Assembly: GCA_018711265.1 (NCBI GenBank)
Contig: DVIM01000098.1
Coordinates: 1 to 23,739, forward strand
Reading direction: 5' to 3'
DNA length: 23,739 nucleotides
Source of the DNA: Spyradocola merdavium
Lineage (GTDB): Bacteria; Bacillota; Clostridia; Christensenellales; UBA1750
Shown: positions 1-7,322 of the stretch, piece after piece
Position numbering within the stretch: position 1 is the first letter of the stretch
Layout: every line of letters starts with the position of its first letter
The notes under the pieces: generated by a model
Database searches by the model: none
What the model was told of the DNA's origin: nothing
What the model saw: the letters and a program-made list of their open reading frames with translations, nothing else
Program-made: the position numbers and the translations under genes

Positions 1-21
1 AACCCCGGGCCTCCTGCTCCC

Positions 22-73
22 AAAAAAAGCGCGGCGCGCTTTCCCCAAAGGGAATGGGGAGAGCGCGCCGCGC
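22..73 (-). terminator. Rho-independent terminator of fba
   Basis: A perfect 12-bp GC-rich inverted repeat (29-40 with 62-73) extends inward through C43-C46/G56-G59. On the minus strand it is followed by seven T (A-run 22-28 on the plus strand). It lies 22 bases after the aldolase stop codon. Confidence 0.93.
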
Positions 74-94
74 GCGTTGCGGAGGGGGGCAGGC

Positions 95-961
95 TTACGC
101 CTTGCCGATGGAACCAAAGAGCTCCATCTTCTCCTTGACGGTGTCCTTGATGGCCTGGAAGCCGGGGGCCAGCAGCTTGCGGGGGTCATAGCCCTTGCCC
201 TGCTCGTCCTTGCCTTCCTCGATGTACTTGCGGGTGGCGGCGGCGAAGGCCAGCTGGCACTCGGTGTTGACGTTGACCTTGGCCACGCCCAGGGAGATGG
301 CCTTCTTGACCATGTCCGCGGGGATGCCGGTGCCGCCGTGCAGAACCAGGGGCTTGCCGGAGCAGGCGTTGTGGATCTGCGAGAGGACCTCGAAGTTCAG
401 GCCCTGCCAGTTGGCGGGGTACTTGCCGTGGATGTTGCCGATGCCCGCGGCCAGCATCGTGATGCCCAGGTCCGCGATGGTCTTGCACTGAACGGGGTCC
501 GCGAGCTCGCCCGCGCCGATGACGCCGTCCTCCTCGCCGCCGATGGAGCCGACCTCGGCCTCCAGGGACAGGCCCTTCTCCTCGCAGATCTTGACGAACT
601 CGGCGGTCTTCTGCAGGTTCTCCTCGATGGGGGCGTGGCCGCCATCGTACTGGATGGAGGAGAAGCCCGCGGCGATGGCCTTCTTGGCGCCCTCATAGGT
701 GCCGTGGTCCAGGTGCAGCGCGACGGGGACGGTGATGTTCAGCTCCTCGAGCATGGCCTTGACCATCGAGGCTACGGTGGTGTAGCCGCACATGTACTTG
801 GCCGCGCCCTCGCTGACGCCCAGGATCACGGGGGACTGCAGCTCCTGCGCGGTCTGCAGGATGGCCTTGGTCCATTCCAGGTTGTTGATGTTGAAGTGGC
901 CGACGGCGTATCCGCCCGCGACAGCCTTGTTCAGCATTTCCTTTGCAGATACCAGACCCAT
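95..961 (-). CDS. fba: Class II fructose-bisphosphate aldolase
   Basis: Cleaves fructose 1,6-bisphosphate to glyceraldehyde 3-phosphate and dihydroxyacetone phosphate in cytosolic glycolysis, and runs in reverse in gluconeogenesis. The 288-residue product has the usual length of the short, zinc-dependent Firmicute class II enzymes. Visible motifs are HLDH at 83-86 (catalytic Asp85 and zinc ligand His86 by family comparison), EAEVG at 134-138, NIHGKY with zinc-ligand His178, LHGGTG with His208, and the phosphate-loop segment KVNVNTE near 228. The ATG at 961 is preceded by AAGGAGG at good spacing; the open frame continues upstream to about 1090, but that extension covers the promoter and does not look like protein of this family. 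The gene is monocistronic, with its own terminator and a TATACT-like -10 element upstream. A related tagatose-bisphosphate aldolase cannot be fully excluded, but the glycolytic neighbours favour Fba. Confidence 0.96.
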   Translation of the reverse strand: MGLVSAKEMLNKAVAGGYAVGHFNINNLEWTKAILQTAQELQSPVILGVSEGAAKYMCGYTTVASMVKAMLEELNITVPVALHLDHGTYEGAKKAIAAGFSSIQYDGGHAPIEENLQKTAEFVKICEEKGLSLEAEVGSIGGEEDGVIGAGELADPVQCKTIADLGITMLAAGIGNIHGKYPANWQGLNFEVLSQIHNACSGKPLVLHGGTGIPADMVKKAISLGVAKVNVNTECQLAFAAATRKYIEEGKDEQGKGYDPRKLLAPGFQAIKDTVKEKMELFGSIGKA

Positions 962-995
962 GGTAAAACCCTCCTTAATATCCTTTTCAGTGTTC

Positions 996-1001
996 AGTAT
1001 A
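996..1001 (-). promoter_or_regulatory. Candidate -10 element of the fba promoter
   Basis: On the minus strand the hexamer TATACT lies about 35 bases before the fba start codon. A 17-base spacer puts TTCCGC at the -35 position, which is a weak match, so only the -10 is well supported. Confidence 0.5.
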
Positions 1002-1088
1002 CACCATTTTGCGGCAAAGCGGAAGCCGAATTTCCAAGAAAAGCGTTCGCTCCCAAGAAAATTTACAGAGCGGACAAAGAGCGGCGGC

Positions 1089-1132
1089 AAAAAAAGGCCC
1101 GCCCGCTCCCAAGGCGCGGGAGCGGGCGGGCC
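1089..1132 (-). terminator. Rho-independent terminator of pgi
   Basis: A perfect 15-bp inverted repeat (1096-1110 with 1118-1132) with a 7-base loop, followed on the minus strand by seven T (A-run 1089-1095). It separates pgi from fba, so the two are independent units. Confidence 0.94.
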
Positions 1133-1164
1133 AAGACGAAAGCGATGGAGACGGGACCAGGGGG

Positions 1165-2766
1165 TTACATCACGTACTTGGAGTCCGGGGCGGGGCAGGC
1201 GCGCAGCTCCGCGGCCTTGTTCTCGTACCCGGCGCGGCCGAGCAGCGCGTAGGCGGCGTTCTTGCCCTCCTCAACGCCCGGCTGGTTGAAGGCGTCCACG
1301 TTCATCAGCTCGCCCATGTAGGCGGTCTGCATCTCGAAGAAGTACATGAGCTGGCCCAGGGTGTAGGCGTTGACCTCGGGCAGGGTGATGGACCAGGAGG
1401 GCTTGGCCGCCTTGAGCAGCGCGTACTCCGTGGACTTGCACTCCGCCTCCATGAGCTCGCCCAGCGTCTTTCCGCACAGGAAGGAGACGTCCTTGAACTC
1501 TTCGCATCCCACGGGGATGGTGATGGAGCGGCGGAAGTTCTTCACCTTGAGGAAGGTGATGACCTTGTCGTCCGGGCCCTCGGTGTAGAGCTGGACCTGG
1601 CTGTGCTGGTCGGTGACGCCCAGGGACTTGACCGGGGTCTGCGCCTCGTCGCAGGGCGTGCCGTCGCGGTGCACGTTCTTGCCCAGGGACTCGGCCCACA
1701 GCTGCGCGTACCAGTCCGCCATGAACTTCAGGCTGTCCGCATAGGGCATCATGACGTGGATGTTGAGGCCCTTCTCCAGCGCGGCGTACATGGCGCCGGC
1801 GGCAAAGAGCGCGGGGTTCTTCTGGTAGCCGGGCACGCGGCAGCGCGCGTCCATGGCCGCCGCGCCCGCGAGCAGCTCCTCGATGTCGATGCCGGAAACC
1901 GCCGCGGCCAGCAGGCCCACCGGGCACATCTCCGAGAAGCGGCCGCCCACGCCGTCCGGCACGACGAACATCTTGAGGCCGTCCGCGCGGCCGATCTTGT
2001 TGAGGTTGCCCTTGGAGGCGTCGGTGGTCAGGATCATGTGCTCGCCGTAGGCCTTGCCGTAGCGCTGCTTGAGCAGGTCGGACACGATCAGGTACTGGCT
2101 CATGGTTTCGGAGGTGTTGCCGGACTTGGAGATGACGTTAAAGCAGGTCTTGTCCAGGTCCAGCAGGTTCAGCAGGGAGACCATGCGCTCGGGGTCGACG
2201 TTGTCCTCGATGTAGATGCGCGGGCCGCTGCGGCGCCCGGCCGGCAGCTCGTTGTGGCGCAGGTCGCCCATGGCCTGCTGCACCATCGCCGGGCCCAGCG
2301 CGCTGCCGCCGATGCCCAGCACCACGAAGGCGTCGAACTTCTCGCGCACCTTGGCGGCCGTGGCCTTGATGTCGGAGATGACCTCCGCCTGGTTATAGGG
2401 GAGCTCGGTCCAGGCCATCATCTTGTGGATGTCGCCGCGGGAGGCCTGCACCGCGCTGTGCGCGGCGGCAAGGCGGTCCGCCAGCTGGCTGAGGTCCTTG
2501 TACTCGATGAAGTTTTTCTTCAGCAGCCGTCCCGGCGGGTCGGACAGCTTGGCGATGGAGTCCTGCACCTTGCCAAGCTCGCGGCCCTCCAGGGTGTGGG
2601 CGAGCTTGCGCAGATCCGAGCGCACCGCGGCGCGGGCGTCGGCGGCGTAGTCCGCCATCATGTGGTTGAAGTCGAAGGCCACGCGCATGGAGGAAGCCCA
2701 AGCTTCATTCTGGTATTCTTTGGTCATAAGATCAGCCTCGTTTCCGTCGTTGTAATCCTCACTCAT
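1165..2766 (-). CDS. pgi: Glucose-6-phosphate isomerase
   Basis: Interconverts glucose 6-phosphate and fructose 6-phosphate in cytosolic glycolysis. Both family signatures are present: DGVGGRFSEM in the middle, and near the C-terminus FNQPGVEEGK, which carries the late active-site region. LGIGGSALGP and SKSGNTSETM are the SIS-type phosphosugar-binding loops. From the ATG at 2766 the product is 533 residues; this start has AGGAG nine bases upstream. An in-frame ATG at 2727 (520 residues) with GAGG eight bases upstream is almost as good. It would be preferred if transcription starts at the TATAAT that overlaps the 2766 start, and most family similarity begins after 2727. The gene is divergent from the DUF3810 gene; the shared gap contains a striking AT-rich inverted repeat. 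Confidence 0.95.
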   Translation of the reverse strand: MSEDYNDGNEADLMTKEYQNEAWASSMRVAFDFNHMMADYAADARAAVRSDLRKLAHTLEGRELGKVQDSIAKLSDPPGRLLKKNFIEYKDLSQLADRLAAAHSAVQASRGDIHKMMAWTELPYNQAEVISDIKATAAKVREKFDAFVVLGIGGSALGPAMVQQAMGDLRHNELPAGRRSGPRIYIEDNVDPERMVSLLNLLDLDKTCFNVISKSGNTSETMSQYLIVSDLLKQRYGKAYGEHMILTTDASKGNLNKIGRADGLKMFVVPDGVGGRFSEMCPVGLLAAAVSGIDIEELLAGAAAMDARCRVPGYQKNPALFAAGAMYAALEKGLNIHVMMPYADSLKFMADWYAQLWAESLGKNVHRDGTPCDEAQTPVKSLGVTDQHSQVQLYTEGPDDKVITFLKVKNFRRSITIPVGCEEFKDVSFLCGKTLGELMEAECKSTEYALLKAAKPSWSITLPEVNAYTLGQLMYFFEMQTAYMGELMNVDAFNQPGVEEGKNAAYALLGRAGYENKAAELRACPAPDSKYVM

Positions 2767-2770
2767 TATA
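2765..2770 (-). promoter_or_regulatory. Possible -10 element (TATAAT) overlapping the longer pgi start
   Basis: A perfect TATAAT on the minus strand overlaps the ATG at 2766. The matching -35 region is poor, about three of six bases (ATGGAA at 18-base spacing). If it is used, pgi translation must begin at 2727. It may be a chance match in an AT-rich leader. Confidence 0.3.
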
Positions 2771-2786
2771 GACAACTCCTGCGGAA

Positions 2787-2831
2787 AATTCCATCGTTTT
2801 TTGGGAGAAAAGTGTGAAAAACGATGGAATT
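2787..2831. repeat. 15-bp perfect inverted repeat upstream of pgi
   Basis: Arms 2787-2801 and 2817-2831 are exact reverse complements separated by 15 bases. The arms are AT-rich, unlike the surrounding genome. The element lies just upstream of the pgi ribosome binding site (AGGAG near 2776-2780) and between two divergent genes. It could be a DNA operator or, if transcribed with pgi, a hairpin in the 5' untranslated region. No long T-tract follows it on either strand, so a simple terminator is unlikely. Confidence 0.75.
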
Positions 2832-2852
2832 CACTCATTTTTAACATATTCG

Positions 2853-2861
2853 TGCTAAAAT
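2853..2861 (+). promoter_or_regulatory. Candidate extended -10 promoter for the DUF3810 operon
   Basis: TG at 2853-2854 one base before TAAAAT at 2856-2861 forms an extended -10 motif about 90 bases before the first gene of the operon. No good -35 hexamer is seen at 16-18 bases, which extended -10 promoters tolerate. Confidence 0.4.
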
Positions 2862-2953
2862 AGACGGCACGGGGCCGGAAATGTTCGGGCAGCGAATCGT
2901 TTTTGCCCCGGCATTGTGCAAAAAACAAGGCGAAAACCAAAGGGGGAATGACA

Positions 2954-4078
2954 ATGCAGGCGAACGGAGCGGACGCCAGGGGGAGAAGTGCGCGCTGGCG
3001 CCCTTTTCGGAAGGCCGCGCTTCTGGGAATTGCCTCGCTTGCGGCGTGGCTGCTGACGCGCCTTGCGCAGTCGCATCCGGAGGCGGTGGAGCGCGTCTAT
3101 TCCCGGGGGATCTACCCGCTGTGGGGGCAGGCGCTCTCCACGGTCACGGGGCTGCTGCCGGTGTCGCTGAGCGAGGTGCTGCTCTTTGCGCTGCCGGCGC
3201 TGCTCGCGCTGGGCATCGTGCAGGCGGCGCGGCGCAGGATCGCGTGGCGGCGGCTCGCGGCCGGCTGGCTGTGCGTGCCCCTTTGCGGGTACCTGGTCTT
3301 TTCCCTCGGCTGGGCGCTGAATTATTCGCGCAAGCCCTATGCCGAAATAGCAGGACTTCCCGTGCAGGCTGTAGAAGTCAATACCCTGGAGCGGCTGGTC
3401 GCGCGCCTGGCGGACCAGGCCAACGACCTGCGCGCGGAGCTCGGCGGGGGCGGGGAGGCCTTCGCCCTGTCCGTGGACCGGCGCACCGTGCTGCGCGAGC
3501 ACGTGAACGAGGCCTACGCCAGCGCGGCGCAGGCCTATCCCTGGCTCGGCGGGCACTACGGCGCGCCGAAGTTCGCGCTGCTCTCGACGCCCCTTGCGTA
3601 TTTGCAGATTTCCGGGATCTTTTCGCCCTTTACGTTTGAGGCGCACGTCAACGCCCACGAGTCCGACGCGCTGCTTGCGGCCACCGCCGCGCACGAGGGC
3701 GCGCACCTGCGCGGCTTTGCGCGCGAGGACGAGGCGAACTTCATCGCCTACGCGGTCTGCATGGAGAGCCCGCGCGCCTACGTCCGCTATTCGGGCACGC
3801 TGCTGGCGCTCATCTACGCGGGCAACGCGCTCAGCGAGGCGGACCCCGCGGCCTACGCCGCGGTCTGGGAGACATATTCGCCCGCGGTGGTCGCGGACCT
3901 TAGGGCCTACAACGCCGCCTGGGAGCCCTACGACGGCGAGGCGGCCGAGGTGCACGAGCAGCTCAACGACGCCTACCTCAAGGCCAACGGCCAGACCGAG
4001 GGCGTGCGCTCCTATGGAAGAATGGTGGACCTGCTCATCGCGCAGATGCTGCAGGCGGAAGGGGAGAAAGCACAATGA
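2954..4078 (+). CDS. DUF3810-family membrane protein with zinc-metallopeptidase-like HEGAH motif
   Basis: Function is unproven; it resembles the DUF3810 family of membrane-anchored putative zinc peptidases in Firmicutes and Bacteroidetes. The 374-residue product has hydrophobic segments at about 21-38, 74-91 and 101-122, then a hydrophilic domain. HEGAH at 247-251 matches the HExxH zinc-peptidase pattern, and REDEANF starting at 257 supplies acidic residues that could complete the metal site. The ATG at 2954 is chosen because an AGGGGG ribosome binding site lies seven bases upstream; the ATG at 2948 is too close to it and a TTG at 2903 has no binding site. Its stop overlaps the start of the next gene (ATGA), indicating translational coupling. 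By position it may act on an envelope substrate together with the small membrane protein downstream, but this is inference. Confidence 0.82.
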   Translation: MQANGADARGRSARWRPFRKAALLGIASLAAWLLTRLAQSHPEAVERVYSRGIYPLWGQALSTVTGLLPVSLSEVLLFALPALLALGIVQAARRRIAWRRLAAGWLCVPLCGYLVFSLGWALNYSRKPYAEIAGLPVQAVEVNTLERLVARLADQANDLRAELGGGGEAFALSVDRRTVLREHVNEAYASAAQAYPWLGGHYGAPKFALLSTPLAYLQISGIFSPFTFEAHVNAHESDALLAATAAHEGAHLRGFAREDEANFIAYAVCMESPRAYVRYSGTLLALIYAGNALSEADPAAYAAVWETYSPAVVADLRAYNAAWEPYDGEAAEVHEQLNDAYLKANGQTEGVRSYGRMVDLLIAQMLQAEGEKAQ

Positions 4079-4539
4079 GCGAAATCCGGGAAGAAAAGGA
4101 CAAGGGGACGCAGGAGCGGGACGCGCTGGGCGCCCTGCTCGAGAGCCAGCGGCGCCAGGAGGCCCTGGCCCGCCGGGGGCTTTGGCACCAGAGGATCCGC
4201 ACCGGGATCGCGGCGGTGGTGGCGATCTCGATCCTGGCCCTTGCGGGCACGGCGTCGGCCACACTGCACGACGTGCAGATCCTCGCGGGCAACGCCTCCT
4301 ACGCTGTGAGCGACCTGCACGCGACGGTCCGCGCGCTGGAGCTGCAGGAGACGCTCGCGGGCATCGACGCGCTGGTCCAGGACGGCTCGGACATGATCGA
4401 GTCCAGCGCCGAGGACATCGAGGCCTCGCTGCGCGCCATCGCCAGCCTGGACGTCGAGGGGCTCAACGAGAGCATCCGCGCCCTGGAGGCCGTCACCACC
4501 GCCATGGGCCGGCTCTTCGGCTACCAGAGCGAAAACTGA
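4075..4539 (+). CDS. Small one-pass membrane protein, unknown function
   Basis: I do not recognise a family. The 154-residue product has a charged N-terminal tail (residues 1-42, rich in Glu, Lys, Arg and Gln), one transmembrane helix at about 43-62, and a C-terminal region (65-150) made of Ala-, Leu-, Glu- and Asp-rich helices that look amphipathic and probably coiled-coil. No cysteine or catalytic motif is seen. The start overlaps the DUF3810 stop (ATGA), so the two are probably translated together and may work together in the membrane. Third-position G+C matches its neighbours, supporting a real gene. Confidence 0.75.
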   Translation: MSEIREEKDKGTQERDALGALLESQRRQEALARRGLWHQRIRTGIAAVVAISILALAGTASATLHDVQILAGNASYAVSDLHATVRALELQETLAGIDALVQDGSDMIESSAEDIEASLRAIASLDVEGLNESIRALEAVTTAMGRLFGYQSEN

Positions 4540-4572
4540 GCAAAAAAACAAGACAGAAGGGGGAAATTCCCA

Positions 4573-5208
4573 ATGACGGAGGAAGAAAAGATCTTTGCCG
4601 GGCAGCTCTTCTGCCCCGGACACCCGGAGCTTAAGGCCCTGAAGCTGCGCTCGCACAACCTGTGCGCGCTCTACAACCGCCTCTTTGAGGACGAGGAGGA
4701 GGCGCGCGAGGCCCTGCTGAAGAAGATCGTCGGCAGCCTGGGCGAGGGCGCGCGCATGCAGGGCCCGATCTTCTTTCACTACGGCAGCCACACGAGCATC
4801 GGCAAGGCGTTCTTCGCCAACTACAACCTGACCGTGCAGGACGACGGGCGCGTGACCATCGGCGACCACTGCGACTTCGGCCCGAACGTCACCATCGTCA
4901 CCCCCGTGCACCCCATGCTGCCCAAGGAGCGCGAGCTCATGCGCGGGCCGGACGGCAAGCCCGTCCGCCTGTGCTACGCCAAGCCCGTGACCATCGGCAA
5001 CAACGTCTGGCTGGGGGCCAACGTCGTCGTCTGCGGGGGCGTGACCATCGGCGACGGCTGCGTCATCGGCGCGGGCTCCGTGGTCGTAAAGGACATCCCG
5101 CCCATGAGCTTTGCCGCGGGCAACCCCTGCCGCGTGATCCGCCCGATCACCCAGGAGGACTCCATGGCGAACTTCCCGGAGATCGCCGCGGGCAACACCC
5201 CGCTGTAA
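4573..5208 (+). CDS. Maltose/galactoside-type sugar O-acetyltransferase (hexapeptide repeat)
   Basis: Predicted to transfer acetyl from acetyl-CoA to a hydroxyl of a sugar, as in the Maa/LacA/NodL family. The 211-residue product has the family N-terminal helical part (residues 1-60, with the LYNRLF segment), the FANYN motif at 81-85, and then left-handed beta-helix repeats of the form IGDHCDFGPNVTI, IGNNVWLGANVVV and IGDGCVIGAGSVV. His113 in PVHPM is the expected catalytic base. An AGAAGGGGG binding site lies about nine bases before the ATG. It is 33 bases after the preceding gene with no terminator between, so it probably shares the DUF3810 transcript. The acceptor sugar cannot be read from sequence. 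Confidence 0.92.
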   Translation: MTEEEKIFAGQLFCPGHPELKALKLRSHNLCALYNRLFEDEEEAREALLKKIVGSLGEGARMQGPIFFHYGSHTSIGKAFFANYNLTVQDDGRVTIGDHCDFGPNVTIVTPVHPMLPKERELMRGPDGKPVRLCYAKPVTIGNNVWLGANVVVCGGVTIGDGCVIGAGSVVVKDIPPMSFAAGNPCRVIRPITQEDSMANFPEIAAGNTPL

Positions 5209-5225
5209 AACCCGCCCCCCTGCGC

Positions 5226-5254
5226 TTTACATTTTCGCCCCGGGCGGCTATAAT
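5226..5254 (+). promoter_or_regulatory. Sigma-A-type promoter of the Gfo/isomerase operon
   Basis: TTTACA (5226-5231), a 17-base spacer and a perfect TATAAT (5249-5254) lie 45 bases before the first gene. An inverted repeat CCGCCC/GGGCGG (5212-5217 with 5242-5247) flanks the -35 element. Confidence 0.85.
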
Positions 5255-5299
5255 GAAAGCAATCCCGACAAAATTCAACCTTCGGAGGAGGAGACTGCC

Positions 5300-6367
5300 A
5301 TGGAGAAGATTCAGGTTGCCGTCATCGGCTGCGGCTCCATTGCAAACTCGGCGCACGGGCCTTCCTACGCCAAGATTCCCGAGGCGCACATCGCCTACTG
5401 CGTGGACATCATCCCCGAGCGCGCGCAGAAGTTCAAGGAGAAGTTCGGCGACGAGGAGACCGTCGCCCTGACCGACTACCGCGAGATGCTCCGCGACCCG
5501 CGCGTGCAGGCGGTGTCCGTCTGCGTGCCCAACTACCTGCACAACCCCATCTCCATCGACTGCCTGCGCGCGGGCAAGAACGTGCTCTGCGAAAAGCCCG
5601 CCTCCGTCCGCTACGACCTGGCGCAGCAGATGGCCGACGCCGCGCACGAGACGGGCAGGATCCTCAACATCGGCGTGGTCAACCGCTTCAACAACGCCGT
5701 CAACGCCCTGCGCGACGATGTGCTCGCGGGCAAGCTCGGCAGCGTCTACCACGTCTACTGCTCCTTCCGCGCGCACCGGTCCATCCCGGGCCTGGGCGGC
5801 CCGTTCACGACCAAGGAGCTGGCCGGCGGCGGCGTGCTGATCGACTGGGGTGTGCACTACCTCGACCTGATCAACTACGTGCTCGACATCCGGGAGGTCA
5901 AGACCGTCTCCGGCGCGTGCTACTCCAAGCTCGGCAGTCCCATGCGGGACTACGTCTACGAGGACATGTGGGCCGGTCCCCCGGACTACAGCGGCACCTA
6001 CGACGTCGAGGAGTACGTCACCGGCCTCATCCGCACCGACGGCCCCACCATCAGCCTCAACGGCGCCTGGGCCGAGAACATCCAGGCCGCCGAGAGCACC
6101 TACATCGACTTCCTCGGCGACAAGGGCGGCGTGCGCCTGACCTACGGCGGCGGCTACACCTTCTTTGGAACCAAGGACGGCAAGCTCATCTCGGAGACCC
6201 CCGAAATCGAAAAGGGCGACATGTTCCTCAGCGAGCTGCAGGCCTTTGTGGACTGCGTCCGCACGGGCGAGCACATCCGCTCCTACGTGGACAACAACCT
6301 GATCACCGCCCGCATGATGCAGGGCCTGTACGACTCCGACAAGGCGGGCAAGGAGGTGTCCTTCTAA
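5300..6367 (+). CDS. Gfo/Idh/MocA-family NAD(P)-dependent oxidoreductase
   Basis: Predicted to oxidise or reduce a hydroxyl of a sugar, inositol or glycoside using NAD(P). The 355-residue product has an N-terminal Rossmann fold with GCGSIA at 10-15, the family CEKP motif at 97-100 (Lys99), and a C-terminal alpha/beta domain with DWGVHYLDL, in which Asp182 and His186 form the usual catalytic D-x3-H pair. GGAGGAGGA lies just upstream of the ATG. The next gene begins directly after the stop, so the two form a tight operon. A dehydrogenase paired with a xylose-isomerase-like TIM barrel is the arrangement of YcjS/YcjR-like 3-keto-glycoside and of inositol pathways. The substrate is not determined. 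Confidence 0.92.
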   Translation: MEKIQVAVIGCGSIANSAHGPSYAKIPEAHIAYCVDIIPERAQKFKEKFGDEETVALTDYREMLRDPRVQAVSVCVPNYLHNPISIDCLRAGKNVLCEKPASVRYDLAQQMADAAHETGRILNIGVVNRFNNAVNALRDDVLAGKLGSVYHVYCSFRAHRSIPGLGGPFTTKELAGGGVLIDWGVHYLDLINYVLDIREVKTVSGACYSKLGSPMRDYVYEDMWAGPPDYSGTYDVEEYVTGLIRTDGPTISLNGAWAENIQAAESTYIDFLGDKGGVRLTYGGGYTFFGTKDGKLISETPEIEKGDMFLSELQAFVDCVRTGEHIRSYVDNNLITARMMQGLYDSDKAGKEVSF

Positions 6368-7216
6368 ATGAAGATCGGCATCATCACGGACAGCTTCCGC
6401 CTCGGCCTGCGCGAGAGCCTCAAAAAGGCCGCGGACCTTGGCGCAGACGGCGTGCAGATCTACGCCGTCTCCGGCGAGATGGCGCCCGAGGCGCTGGACG
6501 CCCAGGCGCGCCGGGACCTTAGGGCCTACATCGGCGACCTGGGCCTGGAGGTCTCCGCCCTGTGCGGGGACATGGGCGGCCACGCCTTCACCCGCGCCGA
6601 GGACAACCCCAAGAAGGTCGAGCGCTCCCTGCGCATCATGGACCTGGCGCTGGACCTGGGCAGCTCGGTCGTGACGACCCACATCGGCGTCGTCCCCGCG
6701 GACCCCGCCCACCCGCGCTACGCCGTCATGCAGGAGGCCTGCCGCGCCATGGGCGAATACGGCGACAAGGTCGGCTGCCGCTTCGCCATCGAGACCGGCC
6801 CGGAAAAGGCCGCGACCCTGCGCGCGTTCCTCGACAGCCTCGGCTGCAGGAGCATGTGCGTCAACCTCGACCCGGCAAACCTGGCCATGGTCGCGGGCGA
6901 CGACCCCGTCGCCGCGGTCAAGACCCTGGCCCCCTACATCGTCCACACCCACGCTAAGGACGGCAGGATGATCGCCTACCACGATCCGGAGATCATCTAC
7001 GACTTCTTTGCCGACGGCGGCATCGGCGACCTGCGCCTGGAGGACTGCTTCCAGGAGCTGCCGCTCGGCCAGGGCGTCGTGCCCTGGGGCGAGTACCTGG
7101 CCGCCCTGCGCGGGATCGGCTACGACGGCTACCTCACCATCGAGCGCGAGGTCGGCCCCGATCCCGCCGCGGACATCGCCATGGCCGTGAACTTCCTCAA
7201 GGAAAAGCTCGCCTAA
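6368..7216 (+). CDS. Xylose-isomerase-like TIM-barrel sugar isomerase/epimerase
   Basis: A 282-residue member of the AP endonuclease family 2/xylose isomerase-like superfamily, which isomerises or epimerises sugars or keto-sugars with a divalent metal. Likely metal ligands, by family spacing, are Glu142 (AIETG), Asp168 (NLDPAN), His193 or His195 (VHTHAKD) and a Glu in the C-terminal TIEREVG. The ATG directly follows the stop of the oxidoreductase gene, and its AAGGAGGTG binding site (6350-6358) lies inside that gene, so the two are translated as a coupled pair. A strong terminator follows. By analogy with YcjR it could act on a 3-keto-sugar produced by its partner; the exact reaction is unknown. 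Confidence 0.9.
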   Translation: MKIGIITDSFRLGLRESLKKAADLGADGVQIYAVSGEMAPEALDAQARRDLRAYIGDLGLEVSALCGDMGGHAFTRAEDNPKKVERSLRIMDLALDLGSSVVTTHIGVVPADPAHPRYAVMQEACRAMGEYGDKVGCRFAIETGPEKAATLRAFLDSLGCRSMCVNLDPANLAMVAGDDPVAAVKTLAPYIVHTHAKDGRMIAYHDPEIIYDFFADGGIGDLRLEDCFQELPLGQGVVPWGEYLAALRGIGYDGYLTIEREVGPDPAADIAMAVNFLKEKLA

Positions 7217-7228
7217 ACCCTGCGAATG

Positions 7229-7264
7229 CGCGCGCCCCCAAAACGGCGGGGCGCGCGTTTTTTT
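7229..7264 (+). terminator. Rho-independent terminator after the isomerase gene
   Basis: A 10-bp GC stem (7229-7238 with 7248-7257), a 9-base loop and seven T at 7258-7264. It ends five bases before the -35 box of the ATPase promoter. Confidence 0.92.
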
Positions 7265-7268
7265 CTCC

Positions 7269-7298
7269 TTGACAAACATATACCCCTATGGGTATAAT
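7269..7298 (+). promoter_or_regulatory. Promoter of the heavy-metal ATPase gene
   Basis: A consensus TTGACA (7269-7274), an 18-base spacer and a consensus TATAAT (7293-7298). The spacer and the -10 are occupied by a palindrome, so a strong promoter is probably held off by a repressor. Confidence 0.9.
7279..7296. promoter_or_regulatory. CsoR-family-type operator palindrome
   Basis: TATACCC (7279-7285), CTAT, then GGGTATA (7290-7296). Pseudo-palindromes of the form TACCC...GGGTA in the promoters of metal ATPase genes are bound by CsoR/RcnR-family copper or nickel sensors in other Firmicutes and Actinobacteria. Placement between -35 and -10 implies repression released by metal. No csoR-like gene is present in the window, so the regulator must be encoded elsewhere. 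Confidence 0.65.
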
Positions 7299-7322
7299 GA
7301 CCTCGAAAGGGGAGAAGAGAAA

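Noticed and set aside
2903..2953. Earlier TTG start for the DUF3810 gene
   Set aside because: No ribosome binding site precedes it, and the added residues are lysine-rich filler; the ATG at 2954 has an AGGGGG site at good spacing.
5147..7279. 710-residue minus-strand frame opposite the oxidoreductase and isomerase
   Set aside because: It covers two convincing plus-strand genes plus a promoter and terminator, so it is a shadow frame of GC-rich coding DNA.
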